A stretch of 64,000 nucleotides of DNA from Thiobacillus sp. (GTDB taxonomy: Bacteria > Pseudomonadota > Gammaproteobacteria > Burkholderiales > Thiobacillaceae). The position numbers and the translations under genes were made by a program. Position 1 is the stretch's first letter. Each line of letters begins with the position of its first letter. Under the pieces are notes generated by a model. The model searched no databases, was not told the DNA's origin, and saw nothing but the letters and a program-made list of their open reading frames with translations. The stretch spans positions 17,107-81,106 of the forward strand of contig JAUYCF010000012.1 of assembly GCA_030692355.1 (NCBI GenBank), in the 5' to 3' direction. Below, piece after piece: positions 1-6,169 of this stretch.

Positions 1-1
1 T

Positions 2-1375
2 CTATTTTTTGAGACTGGGGCGGGTGCTGATCCGGGAAAGGTTGCCGCCGCTCTTTTTGGCCTCGTACATTGCTTCGTCGGCATGTCGAATCAGTTGCAT
101 ATGATCGTCCCCATGCTCCGGATACAGTGCGACACCAATGCTCAGCGAGATATGCACCGGCTGAGCGGCCAGTGCAAAGGGCCGCTCGAGGGCAACCCGG
201 ATCTCTTCGGCGATCGACAAGACCTGTTCCCGCAGCGAAATGCCGTTCAGCAGCACCAGAAACTCGTCGCCACCGACGCGCCCGATCGTATCCGAGCTGC
301 GTACGCATTGCCGGAGACGACGCGCCGCTTCCTGCAGCAAGAGATCGCCGACGTGATGCCCCAGGGTGTCGTTCACCTGTTTGAATTTGTCCAGATCGAG
401 GTACAGCACGGCAAGTCGTGTCTGGTTCCGCTCAGCCAGGCGTAACGCGGTTTGCAGGCGATCATGGAACAGTTCGCGGTTGGGCAGGCCGGTCAGCGGA
501 TCGTGCTGCGCGATGTGCTGCAGCCACGTCTCCATCTGCTTGCGTTCGATCACCGGCGTGATCTGGCGGGCGACGAACTGCAGCAGCTCGATATCCTTGT
601 TGGCATATCGCGCCTCAGCGCAATCGCTCTGCACCACCAGGGCGCCGATGACGCCCTTCTTTGCGCAGAGCGGAACGCCAAGCCAGCTCGACGAATCCCC
701 GCCGGCATCGGACGGGTTGCGCCCGGCCAGACCCTGGCCGCGATTCGCTGAAACCAGCAGAGCCTGTCCGCTGCGGATGACCTCTGCGATCCGCGTCGTT
801 GGATCCAGCTTTTGCGGCGCAGGCGCCTCATCGTATTCATCGACATGGTAAGGAAAGGTCAGCTCGTCCTTGTCTTTATCGTATAGCGCGACGAAGAAAT
901 TGGCTGCCGGCAATAACTCGCCGAGGACGCGATGTATCGATTGAAACAAGGCGGCCAGATCTTCGGCGGCATGTGCCGCGTCGGAAATTGCATAGAGCGC
1001 GGCCTGGAGGGATTCGGCGCGCTTGCGTTCCGTGATGTCCCGCGCCACGGCCACCCTCACCTGATGCGTCTCCGACCAGCGGGCCGACCACATGATATGC
1101 ACGACCTGGCCGTCCTTGCGCACATAGCGGTTCTCGAAATAGGGCAGGAGACGTCCGTCCAAAATTTCATCGACCACCTGCAGCGTCCTCGCCCGGTCCT
1201 CGTGAAACACGAAATCGATCATCGGCCGGCCGACCATTTCCTCCGGTGGGTAACCGAAAATGCGTTCGCCTGCGGCACTGATGAAAGTAAAGCGTCCCTC
1301 TGGGTCTACGACGCAGACCGCATCGAGCAGCAGATCCATGACTTTGCTTGGGGGAACGAGGCTGTTTGTTTTCAT
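2..1375 (-). CDS. PAS-GAF-GGDEF diguanylate cyclase
   Basis: Predicted soluble sensor that makes cyclic di-GMP from two GTP. From the chosen start (ATG at 1375, 457 aa) there is a PAS domain (about residues 8-125), a GAF domain (about 125-280) and a GGDEF domain (about 290-450). The catalytic motif RVGGDEF is intact near residue 367, and RSSD lies exactly five residues before GGDEF, matching the product-inhibition I-site. No membrane segment or EAL/HD-GYP domain is seen, so synthesis rather than breakdown is expected. The frame stays open to an ATG at 1480, but those extra 35 residues are basic, low-complexity and unlike a PAS start, and neither start has a strong ribosome site. The stop codon sits at bases 2-4, so the gene is complete. 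The signal sensed is unknown. Confidence 0.9.
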   Translation of the reverse strand: MKTNSLVPPSKVMDLLLDAVCVVDPEGRFTFISAAGERIFGYPPEEMVGRPMIDFVFHEDRARTLQVVDEILDGRLLPYFENRYVRKDGQVVHIMWSARWSETHQVRVAVARDITERKRAESLQAALYAISDAAHAAEDLAALFQSIHRVLGELLPAANFFVALYDKDKDELTFPYHVDEYDEAPAPQKLDPTTRIAEVIRSGQALLVSANRGQGLAGRNPSDAGGDSSSWLGVPLCAKKGVIGALVVQSDCAEARYANKDIELLQFVARQITPVIERKQMETWLQHIAQHDPLTGLPNRELFHDRLQTALRLAERNQTRLAVLYLDLDKFKQVNDTLGHHVGDLLLQEAARRLRQCVRSSDTIGRVGGDEFLVLLNGISLREQVLSIAEEIRVALERPFALAAQPVHISLSIGVALYPEHGDDHMQLIRHADEAMYEAKKSGGNLSRISTRPSLKK

Positions 1376-1629
1376 CTCATGGCAAATCGTTACGCCGACG
1401 GCTGGTCGGGATCGGGCGTCTGGCGTACGGCCATCGAAAAATAACCAACGGCCGGCCTGCTTCGCGCCGCTGCCACCCAACGTGGCATCATTTGCTCAGT
1501 CTATTCTAATTTGTGTGCTTCAAAGCCTGCACGCCGCAGACCACGGCACCTGGCGCAGCTTCGTTTGCACGCGCCGCCATCCATGGATCCATCGATCATG
1601 ACCACTTCAAGCAGTTTGCGAGACCGGCA

Positions 1630-2934
1630 TTGACCAGCACGCAGCCATCCAGCCGCCTGCCGCCGGTCTCGCTCGCCTGGCTGACCTGGGGGCTGCTCGC
1701 CAGCCTCTATTTCGTCGGCTACTTCCAGCGCGTCGCCCCGGCGGTGATGGTCGACGAACTGATGCGCGACTTCAGCATCACCGCCACCATGCTCGGCAAT
1801 CTTTCCGCCCTCTACTTCTACACCTACGCCGCTATGCAGATTCCCAGCGGCCTGCTCGCCGACGCCGTCGGTCCGCGCCGCGTGGCGACGGCGGCGGCGG
1901 TCGTTGCGGCCGCCGGCATCGTGCTGTTCGCCCAGGCGGACAGCCTGTGGATGGCCGGCCTCGGGCGGGCGCTGATCGGCGCCTCGGTCGCCGTCGCCTT
2001 CGTCGCCTGCATGAAGCTCGCCGGCCACTGGTTCCCCGCCAACCGCTTCGCCACGGTGACCGGCATCTCCCTCCTGATCGGCAACCTCGGCGGTGTGCTG
2101 GCCGGCGTGCCGCTGTCCGAGGCGGTGGCCAGCGTCGGCTGGCGCGCCGCCATGCTGGCCAGCGCCGGCGTCACCCTGGCGCTCGCCGCCGTCGTCTGGC
2201 TGTGGGTGCGCGACGATCCCAGCGAACGCGGCTATGCCAGCCACGCCCATCCGGAGGCGCGCAACAACGCCATGTCGCCGCGGCGCAGCCTGAAGCTGGT
2301 GATTTCCGAGCGCGATACCTGGCTGCTGTTTTTTGCCGGCGGCCTGATCGCCGCGCCGGTGCTGACCTTCGCCGGCCTCTGGGGGGTGCCCTACCTGGTC
2401 CAGGTTCACGGCCTGGAACGCAGCCATGCCGCCGGCTTCACCACCACCATGCTGCTCGGCTTCGCCGTCGGCGGCCCGCTCTTGGGCGCACTGTCCGACC
2501 GCATCGGCCGGCGCAAGCTGCCGTATCTGGGCGCGGCGCTGGCCCATGCCCTCGGCTGGCTGGCATTCCTGTTGATCGACGACCTGTCGGCCAGCGCGCT
2601 GTATCTGCTGTTCGCCACGATTGGATTTACGGCCGGCGGACTCATCATCGGCTTCGCCTTTTCGCGCGAGGTCAACCACCCGGGTGCGGCCGGCACCGTC
2701 GGCGGCGTCGTCAACATGGCCGTTCTCGGCTTTGCCGCCATCCAGCAAAGCGCCATGGGCTGGATCCTCGACCGCAACTGGCAGGGCGCCCTGCTCGACG
2801 GCGCCCGCATCTACGACGCCGCCGCCTACCACGCCGCCTTCCTGTGGCTGGCGGTCAGCGCCGCGGGAGCCGTGCTGTTCGTGGCGCTGACCCGCGAGAC
2901 CTACTGCCGGCTGCGCTTCGACGCGGACGCCTAA
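1630..2934 (+). CDS. MFS transporter
   Basis: Twelve-helix major facilitator superfamily permease of the inner membrane. The protein opens with a short polar tail, then LAWLTWGLLASLYFVGYFQR, a typical first helix. The conserved loop 2-3 motif appears as GLLADAVGPRR, and its second-half copy as GALSDRIGRRK. The TTG at 1630 gives 434 aa and begins just before helix 1. An upstream GTG at 1513 would add a non-conserved leader and is less likely. The overall pattern resembles anion:cation symporter-type MFS proteins, but the substrate cannot be read from the sequence. It is not obviously in an operon; two hairpin repeats follow it directly. Confidence 0.85.
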   Translation: MTSTQPSSRLPPVSLAWLTWGLLASLYFVGYFQRVAPAVMVDELMRDFSITATMLGNLSALYFYTYAAMQIPSGLLADAVGPRRVATAAAVVAAAGIVLFAQADSLWMAGLGRALIGASVAVAFVACMKLAGHWFPANRFATVTGISLLIGNLGGVLAGVPLSEAVASVGWRAAMLASAGVTLALAAVVWLWVRDDPSERGYASHAHPEARNNAMSPRRSLKLVISERDTWLLFFAGGLIAAPVLTFAGLWGVPYLVQVHGLERSHAAGFTTTMLLGFAVGGPLLGALSDRIGRRKLPYLGAALAHALGWLAFLLIDDLSASALYLLFATIGFTAGGLIIGFAFSREVNHPGAAGTVGGVVNMAVLGFAAIQQSAMGWILDRNWQGALLDGARIYDAAAYHAAFLWLAVSAAGAVLFVALTRETYCRLRFDADA

Positions 2935-2946
2935 AGCCCCCGTTAC

Positions 2947-3068
2947 GGAATTCACGCGGGACGCGACCGCCCAGGCTTTGCAGCTTGGGCCGTGCGGGCG
3001 AGATGCTTTGCGTAGGGTGCACTCCGTGCACCGATTGACGCCCGAAGGTGCACGGAGTGCACCCTACG
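2947..3068. repeat. Hairpin repeat, copy 1
   Basis: About 122 bp, nearly identical to the copy at 3115-3237. It ends in a perfect 22 bp inverted repeat (3011-3032 with 3047-3068) of the form CGTAGGGTGCAC.../...GTGCACCCTACG around a 14 base loop. This resembles REP-type intergenic palindromes common in Pseudomonadota. It may also act as a terminator for the MFS gene, although no T-run follows. Confidence 0.85.
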
Positions 3069-3114
3069 CACTGCCGGCGGCGCTTCGATACGGACGTTTG
3101 AAGCCGCCCGCTGC

Positions 3115-3237
3115 GGAATTCACGCCTGGCGCGACCGCCCAGGCTTTGCAGCTTGGGTCGTGCGGGCGAGATGCTTTGCGTAGGGTGCACTCCGTGCACC
3201 AATGGACGCACCGACGGTGCACGGAGTGCACCCTACG
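3115..3237. repeat. Hairpin repeat, copy 2
   Basis: Second direct copy of the 2947-3068 unit, with a few substitutions. It contains the same perfect 22 bp inverted repeat (3179-3200 with 3216-3237) around a different 15 base loop. The stems are conserved while the loops differ, which suggests the fold is what is kept. With copy 1 it fills most of the 411 bp between the MFS gene and the next gene. Confidence 0.85.
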
Positions 3238-3292
3238 AAAACCCGGCCTGATCGACGCGCGCTGGCCGCCTCTTACAAACAGGAAAAAAAAC

Positions 3293-3332
3293 TTGACGTC
3301 GCCCGGAAGTCGCACCTAACATTCAAACATTC
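3293..3332 (+). promoter_or_regulatory. Predicted promoter and operator of the arsR-rhodanese operon
   Basis: TTGACG (3293-3298), an 18 bp spacer and TAACAT (3317-3322) form a good sigma-70 match 24 bases upstream of the start codon. CATTC occurs twice at one helical-turn-like spacing (3320-3324, 3328-3332) across the -10 and start region. That is where an ArsR-family repressor such as the first gene product would be expected to bind. The operator role is inferred. Confidence 0.5.
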
Positions 3333-3345
3333 TTTGGAGTGTTCG

Positions 3346-4026
3346 ATGAAAAGTTCAGGAAGACAGGTAAAAGATCTGCTGTACGCCCAGGTCGCCCGCA
3401 TCGGCAAGGCCGTGTGCAGTCCCAAGCGGCTGGAGCTGATCGATTTGCTGTGCCAGGGCGAGAAGCCGGTGGAACGGCTGGCGGCCGAGGCGCAGATTTC
3501 CCTCAAGCTGGCCAGCGCGCACCTGAAGGAGCTGCGGCAGGCCCATATGGTGGAAGCGCGCAAGGAAGGCAAGAACGTCTATTACCGCTTGACCAATGAG
3601 GCGGTGGCCGACTTCTGGGTGGCGATCCGCTCGCTGGCCGAAGACCGCTTGCTGGAATTGCGGGCGGCGCTGGCCAAGCTGGCCGAGCACGCGCACGAAC
3701 TGACCCCGATGAGCAGCGAGGAATTGCTGGCGCGCGCGAAGCGCGGCGACGTGATCGTGCTGGACGTGCGGCCGCCGAGCGAATACGCCACCGGCCACCT
3801 GCCCTATGCGCAGTCCATGCCGCTGGACGAGCTGAAGAAGCGCCTGGCCGAGCTTCCGCGCGACAAGCCGGTCGTCGCCTACTGCCGCGGCCCGTTCTGC
3901 CTGATGTCCAAGGAGGCGGTGGAATACCTGAATCAGGAAGGGTTCCACGCCGTCCGTTTCGAGGATGGCGTGGCCGAATGGCGGGCGCATGGCCTGCCGG
4001 TGGAAGTCGAGGAAAGCGCGCCGTGA
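3346..4026 (+). CDS. ArsR-family regulator fused to rhodanese domain
   Basis: A 226 aa two-domain cytoplasmic protein. Residues about 8-95 form an ArsR-type winged helix (CSPKRLELIDLL...VERLAAEAQISLKLASAHLKEL). Residues about 118-222 form a rhodanese domain with the active-site loop AYCRGPFC. Such fusions are known and are thought to sense reactive sulfur through the rhodanese cysteine while repressing DNA through the helix-turn-helix. The ATG at 3346 follows GGAG at 3335. The stop overlaps the next start (GTGA), so it leads an operon with the hydroxylase and the TVP38-rhodanese protein. No ArsR metal-site CVC motif is evident in the recognition helix, arguing against classical As(III) sensing, although arsenic genes lie downstream. 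Autoregulation is likely. Confidence 0.9.
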   Translation: MKSSGRQVKDLLYAQVARIGKAVCSPKRLELIDLLCQGEKPVERLAAEAQISLKLASAHLKELRQAHMVEARKEGKNVYYRLTNEAVADFWVAIRSLAEDRLLELRAALAKLAEHAHELTPMSSEELLARAKRGDVIVLDVRPPSEYATGHLPYAQSMPLDELKKRLAELPRDKPVVAYCRGPFCLMSKEAVEYLNQEGFHAVRFEDGVAEWRAHGLPVEVEESAP

Positions 4027-4886
4027 ACTTCGAGCAATTCGTGCTCGCCCACGAACCCGCGATCCGGCTCGGATTTTTTCTCGGCGTGTTCGCCCTCGTC
4101 GCCCTGTGGGAAGTGGCGGCGCCGCGGCGCGCACTCACCGTCTCCAGGGCGCTGCGCTGGGCCAGCAATCTAGGATTGGTGGCGCTCAACACCGTGGCAC
4201 TGCGATTGCTGTTCCCGCTGGCGGCGGTCGGTCTGGCCGCCTTCTGCGCGGAGAACGGCTGGGGCCTGCTCAATCATTTCGAGGCGCCCTTCTGGCTGGC
4301 GGTGCCGCTGGCGGTCATCGCCATGGACTTCGTCATCTGGCTGCAGCACGTCATGGTCCACGCCGTGCCGGCCCTGTGGCGGCTGCACCGGGTGCACCAC
4401 GCCGACCTCGACTACGACCTGACCACCGGCGTGCGCTTCCATCCGCTCGAAATCATCCTGTCCATGCTGATCAAGTTCGCCACCATAGTCGTGCTCGGCC
4501 CGCCGGTGCTCGCCGTGGTGATCTTCGAGGTGCTGTTGAATGCCACGTCCATGTTCAACCACGGCAACGTCCGAATGCCGCTGGGGCTCGACCGGGTGCT
4601 GCGGCTCTTCGTGGTGACGCCCGACATGCACCGGGTGCACCACTCGATCGAGGACGACGAAACCAACTCCAATTTCGGCTTCAACCTGCCCTGGTGGGAC
4701 CGCCTGTTCGGCACCTACCGCGACCAGCCGCGCGCCGGCCACCTGGGCATGACGATCGGCATCCGCGATTTCACCAACCCGCGCGAGGTCGACCGGCTGG
4801 ATGGGATGCTGCTGCTGCCCTTCAGGGGCGAGATCAAGGACTACGCCATCAACCGGCGCACGTATTCCGACGAGGCCACCCGATGA
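4023..4886 (+). CDS. Membrane fatty acid hydroxylase/sterol desaturase family protein
   Basis: A 287 aa integral-membrane di-iron oxygenase of the FA_hydroxylase family (PF04116). The eight-histidine signature is visible as HVMVH (HxxxH), HRVHH (HxxHH) and, later, a second HRVHH, followed by the usual NFGFNLPWWDRLFGTYR region. Several hydrophobic segments precede and separate the histidine boxes. The GTG start at 4023 overlaps the previous stop, and its own stop overlaps the next ATG at 4883, so all three genes are translationally coupled. Members hydroxylate or desaturate lipids or sterols; the substrate here is unknown. Co-transcription with sulfur-sensing and sulfur-transfer domains is unusual for a lipid enzyme. 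Confidence 0.88.
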   Translation: MNFEQFVLAHEPAIRLGFFLGVFALVALWEVAAPRRALTVSRALRWASNLGLVALNTVALRLLFPLAAVGLAAFCAENGWGLLNHFEAPFWLAVPLAVIAMDFVIWLQHVMVHAVPALWRLHRVHHADLDYDLTTGVRFHPLEIILSMLIKFATIVVLGPPVLAVVIFEVLLNATSMFNHGNVRMPLGLDRVLRLFVVTPDMHRVHHSIEDDETNSNFGFNLPWWDRLFGTYRDQPRAGHLGMTIGIRDFTNPREVDRLDGMLLLPFRGEIKDYAINRRTYSDEATR

Positions 4887-5851
4887 ACAAGACCGTCCTG
4901 CGCTGGCTGCTGGGCCTGATGCTGGTGATCGCCGTCGGCATGGCGATCACGCTGCGCGACCGCTTCGACGCCGCCGCCCTGCAGGCCTGGGTGGAAGGCG
5001 CCGGCGCGGCGGGTCCGTTGCTGTTCATGGCCGTCTACGCGCTCGTCACCGTGCTGTTCCTGCCCGGCTCGGTGATCACGCTGGCCGGCGGCGTTCTGTT
5101 CGGGCCGGTGTGGGGCACCGTCTACAACCTCACCGGCGCCACCATCGGCGCGGCCCTTGCGTTTCTCATCGCGCGCCATCTCGGCGCCGACTGGGTGGCG
5201 AAGAAGACCGGCGGGCGCATGAAACAGCTCGTCGACGGAGTCGAGCAGGAAGGCTGGCGCTTCGTCGCCTTCGTGCGGCTGGTGCCGCTGTTTCCGTTCA
5301 ACCTGCTCAACTATGCGCTGGGCCTCACGCGCATCCGTTTCTGGCACTACGTGCTGGCGAGCTATCTGTTCATGCTGCCCGGCGCCTTCGCCTACACCTG
5401 GCTGGGCTACGCCGGGCGCGAGGCGCTGGCCGGCGGCGAAGGGATGATCCGCAACATCCTCATCGCGCTGGCGCTGCTCGCGTCGGTGGCCTTCCTGCCG
5501 CGTCTCATCAAGCGGCTGCGCGCCCAGCCCATGCTGGCGGTGGACGAACTCAAGCGCCGGCTCGATGCCGGCGAAAAGCTGCTGCTGCTCGATGTGCGCA
5601 GCGCGGCGGATTTCGCCGGCGAGAAGGGCCATATCGCCGGCGCGCTCAACCTCCCACTGGAGGAACTGGCCGCGCGCCAGGGCGAACTCGAACCCCGCCG
5701 GGAACAGCCCGTGCTTCTGATCTGCACCACCGACCGGCGCTCGTCCAGGGCGGTCGCGCAACTGGCCGTCGCGGGCTTCGCCAAGGTGCAGGTGGTGCAA
5801 GGCGGCATGAACGCCTGGCGTGAACGCGGCTGGCCGGTGGTCAACGAATAG
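4883..5851 (+). CDS. TVP38/TMEM64 (DedA-like) membrane protein fused to rhodanese
   Basis: A 322 aa fusion. Residues about 1-210 form a SNARE-associated/TVP38 membrane domain, with the conserved LFLPGSVITLAGGVLFG re-entrant segment and the FVRLVPLFPFNLLNYALGL motif. Residues about 222-320 form a rhodanese domain (LLLLDVRSAADFAGEKGHIAGA) with its catalytic cysteine in LICTTDRRSSRA. The ATG overlaps the stop of the hydroxylase gene. TVP38 proteins frequently neighbour MerA-like flavoproteins and arsenosugar genes in proteobacteria and cyanobacteria, which fits the arsS block at 38.5-42.1 kb. The transported or flipped substrate is not known. It is the second rhodanese of this operon. Confidence 0.9.
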   Translation: MNKTVLRWLLGLMLVIAVGMAITLRDRFDAAALQAWVEGAGAAGPLLFMAVYALVTVLFLPGSVITLAGGVLFGPVWGTVYNLTGATIGAALAFLIARHLGADWVAKKTGGRMKQLVDGVEQEGWRFVAFVRLVPLFPFNLLNYALGLTRIRFWHYVLASYLFMLPGAFAYTWLGYAGREALAGGEGMIRNILIALALLASVAFLPRLIKRLRAQPMLAVDELKRRLDAGEKLLLLDVRSAADFAGEKGHIAGALNLPLEELAARQGELEPRREQPVLLICTTDRRSSRAVAQLAVAGFAKVQVVQGGMNAWRERGWPVVNE

Positions 5852-5860
5852 GGAGACGGC

Positions 5861-5995
5861 ATGGGCAAGCGCCTCGTCATCGTCATCCAGAACGCCCCCC
5901 TCTGCACCGAGGACATGCTCCCGGACATCGAGCGCGGCTCGATGAAGCTGCTGGCCGGCTGGATCGACGAGAGCGATCAGGCGCCGACCTTCTGA
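5861..5995 (+). CDS. Small 44 aa protein, unknown
   Basis: A short reading frame that begins nine bases after the TVP38-rhodanese stop, behind a good ribosome site (GGGAGA). It encodes MGKRLVIVIQNAPLCTED then an acidic amphipathic tail ending DQAPTF. There is one cysteine and no membrane segment. The start resembles the first beta-strand of a Rossmann- or DsrE-like fold, so it could be a truncated gene or a genuine small protein. The tight spacing makes translation plausible; function is unknown. Confidence 0.45.
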   Translation: MGKRLVIVIQNAPLCTEDMLPDIERGSMKLLAGWIDESDQAPTF

Positions 5996-6016
5996 AGCCA
6001 TGAAACTAAAAACCTC

Positions 6017-6151
6017 ACCACAGAGGCACAGAGGCACGGAGAACGGCAGGAAACCAATGGGTTGCCGATCAACCAGCCTTCACTCATCGGGTGGGCGTAC
6101 TGACACATACAAGGTGTTGTTTTTCCTCTGTGTGCTCTGTGCCTCTGTGGT
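6017..6151. repeat. Inverted repeat pair (ACCACAGAGGCACAGAG)
   Basis: A 17 bp perfect inverted repeat (6017-6033 with 6135-6151) spans most of the gap before the NapH-GltD gene, with an imperfect extension inward. The CACAGAGGCACAGAGG type is a recurrent intergenic repeat in many bacterial genomes. It could form a long stem in the leader of the redox operon. No other function is evident. Confidence 0.7.
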
Positions 6152-6169
6152 TCAACTGCGGCTTCTAGG

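Noticed and set aside
1501..2955. Minus-strand 484-codon frame over the MFS gene
   Set aside because: Product is repetitive and hydrophilic with no family pattern; the plus strand encodes a clear 12-helix transporter.
3011..3237. CRISPR-like appearance of the repeated hairpins
   Set aside because: Only two copies, each a hairpin with conserved flanks, no regular spacers and no cas genes.
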